Shown here piece by piece: positions 21,354 through 31,130 of a DNA stretch of 64,000 bases. Position numbers and translations under genes: made by a program. Location: NCBI GenBank assembly GCA_016702415.1, contig JADJEA010000001.1, forward strand, positions 1,345,001 through 1,409,000. Direction: 5' to 3'. The DNA is from Nostocoides sp. GTDB taxonomy: Bacteria > Actinomycetota > Actinomycetes > Actinomycetales > Dermatophilaceae. A model generated the notes under the pieces. That model had not been told where the DNA came from and searched no databases. It saw nothing but the letters and a program-made list of their open reading frames with translations. The first letter of the stretch is position 1. Every line of letters starts with the position of its first letter.

Positions 21354-21446
21354 TGTGCCGTTGGCGGGCACCTGAACAGGATTTCAGGTGCGGTGGCGGC
21401 GGGCAGTAGGCTACCCCCTGCTCTGCGCCACCCGGCGCTGGGCGCT

Positions 21447-21517
21447 GCGGGCGTAGCTCAATGGTAGAGCCCCAGTCTTCCAAACTGGCTACGCGAGTTC
21501 GATTCTCGTCGCCCGCT
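21447..21517 (+). tRNA. tRNA-Gly (UCC anticodon)
   Basis: 71 nt starting GCGGGCGTAGCTCAATGGTA. The anticodon loop CTTCCAA gives TCC, and AGTTCGATTCTCG is the T arm. The acceptor stem GCGGGCG pairs with CGCCCGC, with discriminator T. It lies 41 nt ahead of tig and may share its transcript. Confidence 0.95.
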
Positions 21518-21558
21518 CGCACTGAGAAGCCAAGACCATCCAAGTGGAGAACCGCCAA

Positions 21559-23013
21559 GTGAAGAGCGACGTCGAGACCCTGACCCCCACGCGCGTCAAG
21601 TTGACCGTCGAGGTCCCGTATGCCGAGCTCGAGCCGAGCATCGCTGCCGCCGTCAAGGCGATCGGCCAGCAGATCACGGTCCCCGGGTTCCGCAAGGGGC
21701 ACGTCCCGACGCGGATCATCGAGCAGCGGGTCGGGCGTGGCGCAGTCATGCAGGAGGCCATCAACGAGGCGTTGCCGCAGTTCTACGGCCAGGCCGTGGA
21801 GGCCGCCGACCTGCGCCCGCTCGGTCAGCCCGAGGTCGAGATCACCCAGGTGCCCATGGAGGAGGGGGAGGAGCTCGCGTTCACCGCCGAGGTGGAGGTT
21901 CGTCCCGAGATCGTCCTTCCCGATCTCGACGGCATCGCGGTGTCCGTCGACGATGTCGAGGTCTCCGAGACCGACATCGATGAGCGCGTGGAGACGCTGC
22001 GGGAGCGGTTCGGGACGCTCACCCCCGTCGAGCGGCCTGTCGAGAGCGGCGACTTCGTCACGATCGACCTCGGCGCGACGATCGGCGACGAGGAGATCGA
22101 CTCGGTCACCGGGGTTTCCTACGAAGTCGGTTCGGGCAACATGCTGCCGGGCATGGACGACGCGCTCATCGGCATGACGGCCGGTGAAAGCAAGGCATTC
22201 ACGGCCCCGCTCGCGGGTGGGGAGCACCAGGGCGAGGACGCCGAGTGCACCGTGACCGTGCAAGCGGTCAAGGTCCGGAATCTGCCCGAGCTCGACGACG
22301 ACTTCGCCCAGTTGGCCTCGGAGTTCGACACGCTGGCGGAGCTGCGCGCGGACCTGGCTTCCGGGGTGGAACAAGGCAAGAAGTTCGAGCAAGGGATTCA
22401 GGCGCGCGACCGCATCATCGAGCACCTCCTCGAGGTCACCGACGTGCCACTGCCCGAGGGGATTGTCCTGGCCGAGGTCAACCGTCACCTCGATGGCGAG
22501 GGCCGCCTTGATGACGCCGAGCACCGCGCCGAGGTCGACGAGGCCACCCGCCGCTCGCTGAAAACCCAGTTCCTGCTGGACGCGCTCGCCGAGAAGGCCG
22601 AGGTCGAGGTGAGCCAGGAGGAGTTCGTCGAATATCTCCTCATGCAGGCCCAGCAGTACCGCATGGACCCCAACGAATTCGCCCGCGCCCTCGACGCCGA
22701 AGGCCAAGTGCCGGCAATTGTGGCCGAGGTCGCCCGCCGCAAGGCGCTGGCCAATGTGCTCGACCGGGCGACGATCACCGATGCCTCCGGCAATGTCGTC
22801 GACCTTGACCTCTTGGCACCAGAGGACGACGAGGACGGCGACGGTGCCGACGACTCTGGTGCCGACGACTCTGGAGCCGAGGTCGACGGCGCCGCCGACG
22901 CCCAGGCCGATGCCGAATCGACGGCCAGCCCCGACGCCGAGCAGGCTGTCGACGCCGAGAGCGAGACCGGCGCGAACGGAGACGAGGCGGACGCGGCCGA
23001 CAAGGGGGAGTGA
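21559..23013 (+). CDS. tig: Trigger factor
   Basis: Ribosome-associated chaperone and peptidyl-prolyl isomerase of 484 residues. The ribosome-binding signature GFRKGHVP lies in the N-terminal domain, an FKBP domain follows (SGDFVTIDLGA...), then the helical C-terminal domain. The end is a long acidic tail with two perfect 15-bp units at 22846-22875 encoding ADDSG. GTG 21559 gives the standard KSDVETLTPTRVKL start with GGAG 9 nt before it; GTG 21544 would add five residues. It heads the tig-clpP-clpX neighbourhood. Confidence 0.94.
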   Translation: MKSDVETLTPTRVKLTVEVPYAELEPSIAAAVKAIGQQITVPGFRKGHVPTRIIEQRVGRGAVMQEAINEALPQFYGQAVEAADLRPLGQPEVEITQVPMEEGEELAFTAEVEVRPEIVLPDLDGIAVSVDDVEVSETDIDERVETLRERFGTLTPVERPVESGDFVTIDLGATIGDEEIDSVTGVSYEVGSGNMLPGMDDALIGMTAGESKAFTAPLAGGEHQGEDAECTVTVQAVKVRNLPELDDDFAQLASEFDTLAELRADLASGVEQGKKFEQGIQARDRIIEHLLEVTDVPLPEGIVLAEVNRHLDGEGRLDDAEHRAEVDEATRRSLKTQFLLDALAEKAEVEVSQEEFVEYLLMQAQQYRMDPNEFARALDAEGQVPAIVAEVARRKALANVLDRATITDASGNVVDLDLLAPEDDEDGDGADDSGADDSGAEVDGAADAQADAESTASPDAEQAVDAESETGANGDEADAADKGE

Positions 23014-23046
23014 CGGCCACGGGGGAGTGACGGCGCGGCATACGAC

Positions 23047-23089
23047 GTCGGCCCCCTGGGCGCGCACGCCTCTCGGTCGCCCAGCCGAC
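23047..23089. terminator. Hairpin between convergent tig and lacI-type genes
   Basis: Arms GTCGGC...CTGGGCG (23047-23062) and 23078-23089 pair with a four-base bulge, in the 83-nt gap between two convergent genes. Confidence 0.45.
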
Positions 23090-23096
23090 GTGACCC

Positions 23097-24167
23097 TCAG
23101 GGGCGCGCGACCGCGGTCGTCGTGCCGACCCGCAACTGCGTCGGGAATGCCTGACTCGACACGGATTGCCCGGCCATCGCCCGCGCGATGAGCTCACCCA
23201 GGGCGCGCCCTTTAGCCCGACCGTCCTGGACGACCGTGGTCAGGTCGTAGTCGAGCCAGGGCAGGTCCAGTCCGTCGAATCCGGTCACCGAGAGGTCCTC
23301 CGGCACCCGTATGCCGAGTTCCCCCGCCGCGCGGATCACCCCGGCCGCGAGGAGGTCCGACTGGGCGACGACCGCCGTCGGGCGCGCATCAGGGGCGGTG
23401 TCGAGGAGGAGTCGGGCGGCCGTCATACCGGCGGCAATCTCCAGTGACGCCGCCTGGACCACCCGGGCGGCGGGCGCGACGTCCAGGACTCCAAGGGCTC
23501 GGCCGCGTGCATCGCCATACACCGCATCGGCCACATCGGCAGCCGTCGCCACGCTCGTCATGGCGCCCGGCGTCAAGGGCATCGTGACATGTCCGATGTT
23601 CCGGTGGCCCAGGGTCGTTAGGTGTCGAGTCATGGCGGCGCTCGCGCCGCGCTCGTCCACCCGGATCTGCGGGACGCGGGGATCGACCGGCGACCCGGCA
23701 CCCACGATGGGTATGCCGCGTCCCACGATCAGGTCGACCGCCGGGTCGGTGCGTGGCCCGCTCAAGGGAAAGACGACCCCGTCGCACGCGGCCACGGCGA
23801 GTTGGCCGAGCAACCGCGCATCGTCTCCCGGAACCCGGGCCAGCAGCAGCATTCCCGCGGGGATGGCGTCGAGTTCGCCGGCCAGCCCGTCCATGACGGA
23901 CCGGGCGAAGGGATCCGCAAAGGCGTCGCCGAGCCGACCCTCGACGACCACGGCCACTGTGCCGGCGCGGCCCTGGCGCAGTGAGGAGGCGAGGGGGTCG
24001 GGGCCGGCATACGACAACTGCTCGGCGGCGGCCCGCACGCGGTCCGCTGTGGACGCGGCGACCGGCCCGCGACCACTGAACACCAGCGACGCGGTCGAGA
24101 GGGAAACCCCCGCGCGGGCGGCAACGTCCCGGAGCGTGACCCGCTTCGGACGCGCCGCGCCGCTCAC
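23097..24167 (-). CDS. LacI-family transcriptional regulator
   Basis: About 356 residues: an N-terminal helix-turn-helix (VTLRDVAARAGVSLSTAS) and hinge, then a periplasmic-binding-protein-like effector domain ending VTGFDGLDLPWLDYDLTT. GTG 24167 puts the HTH at the usual distance. GTG 24221 is also in frame but touches the operator and has no ribosome-binding site. Divergent from the MFS gene at 24405; the two perfect operators between them indicate auto-control and control of the transporter (inference). Effector probably a sugar-like ligand. Confidence 0.9.
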   Translation of the reverse strand: MSGAARPKRVTLRDVAARAGVSLSTASLVFSGRGPVAASTADRVRAAAEQLSYAGPDPLASSLRQGRAGTVAVVVEGRLGDAFADPFARSVMDGLAGELDAIPAGMLLLARVPGDDARLLGQLAVAACDGVVFPLSGPRTDPAVDLIVGRGIPIVGAGSPVDPRVPQIRVDERGASAAMTRHLTTLGHRNIGHVTMPLTPGAMTSVATAADVADAVYGDARGRALGVLDVAPAARVVQAASLEIAAGMTAARLLLDTAPDARPTAVVAQSDLLAAGVIRAAGELGIRVPEDLSVTGFDGLDLPWLDYDLTTVVQDGRAKGRALGELIARAMAGQSVSSQAFPTQLRVGTTTAVARP

Positions 24168-24224
24168 GTCCCGAGCGGCCGGCACGGGCGTACTTGACGT
24201 CGGGATTGCATGAGTCCACACTAG

Positions 24225-24253
24225 TCGAAACGATTCGACTCGAAACGATTCGA
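24225..24253. promoter_or_regulatory. Two tandem LacI-type operators
   Basis: The 14-mer TCGAAACGATTCGA occurs twice without mismatch, at 24225-24238 and 24240-24253. Each has palindromic arms TCGAA/TTCGA. The 15-bp phasing sits between the divergent lacI-type gene and the MFS gene. Confidence 0.85.
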
Positions 24254-24404
24254 ACCCTCCCCGAACACTCCCTCACCGCGGCTGTCGGTGTTCCCGAGAC
24301 CCGGCTGTGGCCACCGGGCGGCGATCGAGGGCCACGGACGTGGGGCGGGGAGAATCGGCATACCCACCGGTCCGGCGCCCCGCCGGCCCCTGCTCGCATG
24401 AAGG

Positions 24405-25658
24405 ATGGACGTGACCCCCACTGCCGTCGACCGCTCGGTTGCTCTCGCCGCGCGGACCAGTGTGTTCGGCCTGTTTACTCTCGCCGGGCTGGCCTTCGCC
24501 GGGTGGGCGTCGCGGATCGCCGATGCGAAGGCCGCCCTCGGCCTGACGCCAGGACAGCTCGGGGCCACGCTGTTCGCCCTGTCCGCCGGGTCGGTCCTCG
24601 CGCTGCCGCTGACCGGACGGCTCATCGAGCGCTTCGGGGTGTTGCGGGTCATCTCCACCGCCCTCGCGGCGGCGATCCTCGGCGTCCTTGTGGTCGGCGC
24701 CGGGGTCGATGCGATGCACTCGCGCGGTGTCGTCATGGTGGGACTCTTCGTCCTCGGTCTCGGCGTCGGCTCGTGGGATGTCGGCATGAACCTCGAAGGC
24801 GCCGATGTCGAGCGGCACCTCGGCCGCGCGATCATGCCGCATTTCCACGCAGCTTTCTCCGGCGGAACGGTGGTTTCCGCGCTCGTGGGCGCGGCGCTGT
24901 CGTGGGCCGGGGTCAGTGTCATGGAGCACCTGATCGGTCTCGCCGTGATCATCCTCGTTGCCGGATTCTGGTGTCTGCGTTCCCTCTTGCCCCACGAGGC
25001 GACGGCCGCCGGTGCCGCGGCGGCACACCAGGCCACCACGGGCGCGAAGTCCACGTCGGCGTGGGCGGAGCCGCGCACGCTGCTGATCGGCCTCGTCGTC
25101 CTGGTCGCGGCGTTCACCGAGGGGACCGCCAACGACTGGCTCGCGGTGGCCTTCCACGATGGTTATGCCATGCCGACCTGGCTGGGCGTCCTCGGCTTCG
25201 CGACCTTCTTGACCTTCATGACGATCGGGCGCCTGGTGGGCACGACGCTGCTGGATCGACACGGCCGGGTCCCGGTCCTGCGCCTCTGTTTCGGTCTCGC
25301 CGTCGCCGGCTCCGCTCTGGTCATCTTCGGGGGCCCGTATCTCGCGTTCCTCGGCGCCGCGATCTGGGGCGTCGGCGCGGCCCTCGGGTTCCCCGTCGGG
25401 ATGAGCGCCTCCGCCGATGACCCCACCCGTGCCGCCGCCCGGATGTCCGTCGTCGCCACCATCGGGTATGCCGCATTCATCGCCGGGCCGCCCCTGCTCG
25501 GCTTCCTCGGCGATCACGTCGGGGTCCTGCGCTCCCTCCTGGTGGTCGGCGCGGGTGCCATCCTGGCGCTGCTCCTGGTCCCCTCGGTGCGTGAACCGGC
25601 ACCGTCCGCGATCGCGGATATCCCCACGGGCGCGAATCCGGCACCGACGATCCACTGA
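24405..25658 (+). CDS. MFS transporter
   Basis: 417 residues with about twelve hydrophobic helices. Proline/glycine-rich turns and the motif-A-like GRLIERFGVLR after the second helix are MFS features; a central cytoplasmic Ala/Thr-rich loop lies near 200-220. Similar to FucP/YbjJ-type permeases in its opening FAGWASRIADAKAALGL (family resemblance, substrate unknown). ATG 24405 is given, but GTG 24411 is better spaced from GAAGGA at 24400-24405. Probably repressed by the divergent LacI protein. Confidence 0.85.
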   Translation: MDVTPTAVDRSVALAARTSVFGLFTLAGLAFAGWASRIADAKAALGLTPGQLGATLFALSAGSVLALPLTGRLIERFGVLRVISTALAAAILGVLVVGAGVDAMHSRGVVMVGLFVLGLGVGSWDVGMNLEGADVERHLGRAIMPHFHAAFSGGTVVSALVGAALSWAGVSVMEHLIGLAVIILVAGFWCLRSLLPHEATAAGAAAAHQATTGAKSTSAWAEPRTLLIGLVVLVAAFTEGTANDWLAVAFHDGYAMPTWLGVLGFATFLTFMTIGRLVGTTLLDRHGRVPVLRLCFGLAVAGSALVIFGGPYLAFLGAAIWGVGAALGFPVGMSASADDPTRAAARMSVVATIGYAAFIAGPPLLGFLGDHVGVLRSLLVVGAGAILALLLVPSVREPAPSAIADIPTGANPAPTIH

Positions 25659-25777
25659 AGGGCGATCCCCTGACCGGCGATCCCTGACCGGCCGGGCTCG
25701 CGCGGGCAGCGAGTGCGCTCAGGGCGAACACGGGCGAGGACGGGAGTACAGTCCCGGGGCCGGACGTTAGGGTCACC

Positions 25778-26437
25778 ATGACATCCTCGAACGAGCGCAG
25801 TGCCAGGACGGAGACCGGCGTGACCAACAGCCCCAGCGCGGCTGCCCAAGGTGGGCAGTTCGGGCTCGACGACCACATCTACCAGCGGCTGCTCAAAGAG
25901 CGCATCATCTTCCTCGGCTCGGACGTCCGCGACGACAACGCCAACGCGATCTGCGCGCAGATGCTCCTCCTCGCCGCGGAGGACCCCAAGTCCGACATCT
26001 GGCTCTATATCAACAGCCCGGGTGGGTCGGTCACGGCCGGAATGGCGATCTTCGACACGATGAACTGGATCCCCAATGACGTCGCGACGGTGGCGATGGG
26101 GATGGCCGCGTCGATGGGGCAGTTCCTCCTCTCGGCCGGCACCAAGGGGAAGCGCTACGCCACGCCGCACGCCCGCGTGATGATGCACCAGCCCTCCGGC
26201 GGCATCGGTGGCACCGCGTCCGACATCAAGATCCAGGCCGAGCAGATGCTCTTCATCAAGAAGAAGATGGCCGAACTCATCGCCGCCCACACCGGTCAGA
26301 CCCTCGACCAGATCGAGGCCGACTCCGACCGGGACCGCTGGTTCACCGCGGAGGAGGCCAAGGCCTACGGCTTCGTGGACCACGTCTTCACCCGGGCCGA
26401 GCAGGCCGGGACCGACGACAACCCCGTGACCGACTGA
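25778..26437 (+). CDS. clpP: ATP-dependent Clp protease proteolytic subunit (ClpP1)
   Basis: 219-residue serine peptidase with catalytic Ser112 (GMAASMG), His137 (MMHQP) and Asp186 (SDRDRW). YINSPGGSV is the oligomer/substrate loop. Actinobacteria form mixed ClpP1P2 tetradecamers fed by ClpX or ClpC. The N-terminal 20 residues are a Ser/Thr/Ala-rich propeptide-like extension. It is followed after 34 nt by clpP2. clpX, normally next, is 8.4 kb downstream. Confidence 0.95.
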   Translation: MTSSNERSARTETGVTNSPSAAAQGGQFGLDDHIYQRLLKERIIFLGSDVRDDNANAICAQMLLLAAEDPKSDIWLYINSPGGSVTAGMAIFDTMNWIPNDVATVAMGMAASMGQFLLSAGTKGKRYATPHARVMMHQPSGGIGGTASDIKIQAEQMLFIKKKMAELIAAHTGQTLDQIEADSDRDRWFTAEEAKAYGFVDHVFTRAEQAGTDDNPVTD

Positions 26438-26471
26438 CGCGGCATACCGACCCGAAAAGGAAACCGAGACA

Positions 26472-27131
26472 ATGACTTTCGACGGTATGGCGACCGGTCG
26501 CCGCCTCCTGCCCGGCCCGAGCAGCCGCTACATCCTCCCGCAGTTCGAGGAGCGCACGTCGTATGGGATGAAGCGCCTCGACCCCTACACCAAGCTCTTC
26601 GAGGACCGGATCATCTTCCTCGGCGTGCAGGTCGACGACGCCAGCGCCGACGACATCATCGCCCAGTTGATCGTGCTGGAGTCCCAGGACCCCGACCGCG
26701 ACATCCTGATGTACATCAACAGCCCTGGCGGCTCGTTCACCGCGATGACCGCGATCTACGACACGATGCAATACATCCGTCCCGATGTGCAGACCTTCGT
26801 CATCGGACAGGCCGCGTCGGCCGCGGCGGTGCTCCTCGGGGCGGGGGCGCCCGGGAAGCGGTTCGCCCTCCCCAATGCGCGCGTGCTCATCCACCAACCA
26901 GCGCTCATGGGCGGCGATTACGGTCAGGCCTCCGACCTGGAGATTCAGGCCAAGGAGGTGCTCCGGATGCGCGACTGGCTCGAGGAGACCTGGGCCAAGC
27001 ACTCCGGTCGCACCGTCGAGCAGGTCCGCAAGGACATCGAGCGCGACAAGATCCTCTCCGCCGCGGAGGCCAAGGAGTACGGCCTTATCGACGAGGTCCT
27101 CGCCTCGCGGAAGGCCTCTTTCGAGGCCTGA
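26472..27131 (+). CDS. clpP: ATP-dependent Clp protease proteolytic subunit (ClpP2)
   Basis: 219-residue partner of the upstream ClpP. It has Ser116 (GQAASAAA), His141 (LIHQP) and probable Asp192 (KDIERDK, 51 residues after the His as in mycobacterial ClpP2). The insertion ALMGGDYGQASDL after the His is typical of the P2 paralogue. AAAAGGAAA precedes ATG 26472. Confidence 0.95.
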   Translation: MTFDGMATGRRLLPGPSSRYILPQFEERTSYGMKRLDPYTKLFEDRIIFLGVQVDDASADDIIAQLIVLESQDPDRDILMYINSPGGSFTAMTAIYDTMQYIRPDVQTFVIGQAASAAAVLLGAGAPGKRFALPNARVLIHQPALMGGDYGQASDLEIQAKEVLRMRDWLEETWAKHSGRTVEQVRKDIERDKILSAAEAKEYGLIDEVLASRKASFEA

Positions 27132-27201
27132 CCGCGCAACCCTCCTCACCGGAGGACCACCGCGGTAGGGTGCGCTCACGTTCCCTCAGCTGGGAGGTGA
27201 G

Positions 27202-30200
27202 GTGGACTTTCGCATCCTGGGTCCCGTGGCGGTCAGTGAGGGCGACGCGGGGCCGATCCCCTTGGCGCCCAAGGTCCGTCATCTGCTGGGCGCCCTCCTG
27301 GTCCGGGCTGGGCGGGAGTGGGCCGCCGACGAGTTGCTGGTCGAGCTGTGGGGTCACGACGTCTCGCCCTCGCAGGTCAATTCGTTGCGGGTTCACCTCT
27401 CGCACCTGCGGGCGGCCCTGCGGGTCGGCGACCTCACCCGGGTGTCACGCGGGTCGTCCAGCTACTGCCTCATCGTCCAGCCCGGCGAGGTCGACGCCGC
27501 GCGCTATCTGGAATTGGGCGAGTTGGCCCGCCAGCAAACCGGCCGGCCGGGCGAGGCGCTAGCGATCCTGCTGCGCGCTGACGACCTGTGGGCCGGGCCA
27601 CCGCTGGCCGGGCTCGACTCGCCGGAGATCAACACCTACCGCGAGCATCTCTCGCGCCGTCGCCTGGCCCTCGTCACCGAGGCGGCGGCCTTGGCGGCCG
27701 CCGAAGGCGCCCCGTTCGCCGTGGCGCGGATCGGCCACTGGGCCACGGAGTTTCCCACCTCGGAGCCCGTGGCCCTGGCCCTCGCCGAGGCGATCTGGAG
27801 AGAGGGCGACAGTGTCGAGGCGCTGCGCTCCATCCGCGGCTTCCGCTCACGCATGGCGCAGGAGTTCGGCCTCGACTGCTCGCCGGCCGTGGGTGCCATG
27901 GAGCACCGGATTCTGAGCGGGGATTCCCGCCCCGGCGACTCCATGTCGGGTGAGTCCGGCCGTGCGTCCCGACCCGATGTCCGTATGCCGCGGCCCCCTT
28001 ACGCCTCGGCGCGCACGACCCGGTCGCACCTGGTGGAGCGCATCCACGGCAATCTCCGGCCCGGGGCGGTGGTTCTGGTCGCGGGAGCACCTGGATTCGG
28101 GCGGACCACGACCGTGCGATCGCTGGCCGATCGCTTCGGGCGATCGGCCGTCCTGGTCCCGTCCCCCGAGAACGCCTCCCCGCATTGGCTGGCCCGCTCG
28201 GTCTTGGGCGCCGTCCCTCGGGTGCCGGCCACCGGCAGATCCCGGTCTCGCGGTCGCTCGTCATGTGCATGCTCGGCTGGAGCGAGCCGGGACGTGGGTC
28301 CTGGTGATCGACGACGTGGACCGATTGGACGCGGATTCTGCACGAGTGCTCTCCGCGTTGCGCGCGGGAGCCGCCGGGGGGCGCTTAGCGATCGTCGCGT
28401 CGGCGGCGTCGGACTCAGATCTCGTGCGCCGCAGCGGACTGCCCGATCCGACCGAGGTCATCCGTCTCGGCGCACTCGGGCCCGATGACATCAAGTTGGG
28501 GGTACGCGCATTCGGGTTCACCGGGACGGAGGCGGAGCTGGACTCGGTCGCGCAGATGGTCGCCGAAACCAGTGGCGGCCACCCGACATTGGTGTCGACG
28601 CTGGTGCGTGCGGTCGTGCAGAACGGCGTGGATTCCGCCATCGGCGGCGGGCTCGCCACCGCGGACTTGACCTGGTTCGTCGAGCGAATCCTCACCGACC
28701 TCGAGCCGGCGGCACGCGCCGTGGCCCAGTATGCCGCGATCGACGGCACGCTGGACCTGCCGGTTCTTGCCACGGTAGTGGGCGAGACAGTGGAGACCAC
28801 GACCGGGCTCCTCGAGCGTCTCGTTCGCGCCGGCTTGGTGACGCAGTCGGCCAGCGGCGGGGCTGGCCTCCCGCCGGCCGTCGCGACCGCGGTGCGGACA
28901 CTCGCGGGGCCCATCACGGTGCAGATGCTGCACGCCGACCTCGCCGCGGCATACCGAGCGAGCGAGCATCGTCCCCCGGGCAAGGTCGTCGAGCATCTGC
29001 GCGGGGCCGGGACGTTAATCCCACGCGTGGAGTTGGGCCGGTGGATTGGCCGTCTGGGTAGCGCGGCTCTGCGGGCGCGGGCCCCTCTCACCGCGCGCGA
29101 GCACTTCGCCGAGGCTCTGGAATTGTTCGGAGACGACGTGCCGTCCGAGTCGCTGCCGTGGCGACTGGAGTCGGTCCGGGCGTCCTATCTCGCGGGTCGC
29201 TTCGATGAGGGAGCGCGGGTGGCGGATCGCGCCGCAGCTGTCGCCCTGACGCTGATGGACCGGGAGGCCTTTGTCGACGCCGCCGTCCTGTCCGCGACTC
29301 CCGCGGTGCCGGACGGGTCGACGCGCAGGACCGCGGTCGCCTTGCTCGACACCGCTGCCACCTGGGTTGAGCCCGGGGATGGCCGTCGGATCGAGGTGCT
29401 CGAGGCGCTCTTGCGCAGCATGGTGTTCACCACGGCGACCAACGAATTGGCCAAAGCCGATGCGGCCGCTCGCGAGTTGGCGTCCCTCGACCCGAGCACG
29501 TCCGAGGGCGAGGCATTGGCCGCCTTGGGTCTGCGCCACCATGACATTGCCCGGCCGGTGGCGGCACGCCAGCGCTTCCTGCTGTCGCAGCGGGCAGTTG
29601 TCGCGGCCCGCGCCTCCGGTCGGCCAGAACTCGTCCTCACCTGCCTCCGGGCATTGGCGGCCGATGCGGTCCAGCGGACGGACGCCGACCCCGTGAGGAC
29701 GCTACATACCTACACCGTCACGGCGGCGGCCATCGGGGATGCCTATCACGAGTGGCTCTCCTGGGCGTTGAGGGGGGCGTGGCACGAATGGGCCGGGGAG
29801 GCGTCCGCCGCAATGGAGGCGCTCGCGGCCGCAGACGGCCTTGCTCCGTATGTCGACCCCGAGGCGGTCTCGATGGCCGCGCTAGCGCGTGGTCTGTCGG
29901 CCGCCTGGCGGGAGGGGGACCTGGCCGCGTTGGCCGTCGGCCTCGGTCGAGCCGAGACCGACGGTCTCGCCGTGCCGACCCTGGCCGATGCGGTTGACGC
30001 GCCCATTCCGGGTGCCATGCTGGGCATCGCGAGGGAGGCAGTCGCGGCTCGCCAGGGAAGACCGGTGGACCTCGATGCGGTCGAGGTGGGCCTGGATCAC
30101 TCACCGATCGGGGCGGTCGGTCTGCCGGCGAGTGCGCTCGCCGCTCGGGCGATCGGTGGGACGGCGTCGGCGACCGCAGCGCGCCTGCGCGGGCGGATCA

Positions 30201-30322
30201 CGCCGCTGCTCCACCCGCATTTGGAGGATCTGGTGGTCATCGACGGGGGACTGGGAATCCTCGGGCGGGTCACGCAGGTGGCCGCTCTCGCCGAGGCGGA
30301 CGGGCATTGCCCGGTGCATTAA
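27202..30322 (+). CDS. AfsR/SARP-like regulator with degenerate ATPase, frameshifted
   Basis: About 1,040 residues. An N-terminal OmpR-type winged helix (residues 1-95, DFRILGPVAV...), a bacterial transcriptional activation domain (to about 240) and an NTPase region follow. Walker A is GAPGFGRTTT, with Arg (codon CGG) in place of the invariant Lys; Walker B is VLVIDDVDRLD. A helical TPR-like C-terminal half completes it. One extra base near 28231-28238 breaks the frame between 'RVPATG' and 'DPGLAVARH'. GTG 27202 has GGGAGG upstream. It lies 71 nt ahead of three unknown genes that it probably controls (inference). Confidence 0.75.
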
Positions 30323-30393
30323 GCGGGAGTTAATCGTCGTACGCCAACCTGTGATCCGACCGCCACATCGGCGGAGATGGACAGGAGGACGGT

Positions 30394-30828
30394 ATGACTG
30401 AGGACTCACTCGAGCAATGGCAGTTGTCGCTCGTCGACGTGCGAAATGCCTTGACTACCGAGCCTGGTATGGAGGCCTACTTCGCCAACCTCAACGCCGA
30501 TGGTCGCGCCGGGGCACCGCAGTTGCGGGCAGCCGTCGGTGGCCGTCTCGACTCGTTCGATCTGGGCGCGGTGTTGCGAATCTACGTCGATCCGAGCTTC
30601 GGTTTCGATGCCTTGGAAGCCCGCCTCGGCGAGGCCGTGTTCACCCGGGATGCACGACGCCTGGTGCGGTGGATCTGCGCCCACCCGGATCGGCGCTTCG
30701 CCGCCATGCCCGTTTCACCCGAGGACGGGCGGGCGGCGACGGGCCGGGATGATCTGCGCGTTTGTGTGGGGACCGGCGTCCTGGCCCCCTTCGGTGACGT
30801 CAGCGTGGTCACCGGGAGCGCGCAGTGA
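30394..30828 (+). CDS. Unknown cytoplasmic protein, first of a three-gene set
   Basis: 144 residues, mostly helical, with no signal or membrane segment and no family I recognise. AGGAGG before ATG 30394 is the strongest ribosome-binding site in the area. The stop shares bases with the next start (GTGA), so the two products are made together. One notable block is VRWICAHPDRRF near 95-106. Confidence 0.6.
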   Translation: MTEDSLEQWQLSLVDVRNALTTEPGMEAYFANLNADGRAGAPQLRAAVGGRLDSFDLGAVLRIYVDPSFGFDALEARLGEAVFTRDARRLVRWICAHPDRRFAAMPVSPEDGRAATGRDDLRVCVGTGVLAPFGDVSVVTGSAQ

Positions 30829-31130
30829 CAATCCAGTTGGCCGGCGGAGAACTGGTCACGGGGACAACGGACACGGGGACAAACGCAAACCCCATCCTGA
30901 CGGTGACAGTGCGCGTCCGTCCGCCCCAAGGCCAGGAGTTCTCTCTGGTCGGGTTCGGCGACCTCTCGAGCGGCGCCGGCGCTAGCTCACCCGCTGCCAA
31001 GGAACCCAGCGGCAGCCCGCCATCGGAGACGCCCGGTCCCACATCCATCTCGGTGTTAGCTGTGTGCGCCACCGCCTTCCCGAACATCGGTGCCCGATTC
31101 CTAGCGGGGGAGTTCAGCCGTGGCAAGTGA
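30825..31130 (+). CDS. Unknown small beta-rich protein
   Basis: 101 residues. The first half alternates hydrophobic residues with Thr/Gly (strand-like) and contains ILTVTVRVRPP. The second half has a Ser/Pro/Gly linker and a short hydrophobic stretch (SISVLAVCATAFP). No family recognised. It overlaps the genes on both sides (4 nt and 11 nt), which argues that this short frame is real. Confidence 0.55.
   Translation: MTIQLAGGELVTGTTDTGTNANPILTVTVRVRPPQGQEFSLVGFGDLSSGAGASSPAAKEPSGSPPSETPGPTSISVLAVCATAFPNIGARFLAGEFSRGK

Noticed and set aside
21284..21517. Further tRNA genes near tRNA-Pro and tRNA-Gly
   Set aside because: No other T-arm (GGTTCGA-type) with a matching acceptor stem was found in the window.
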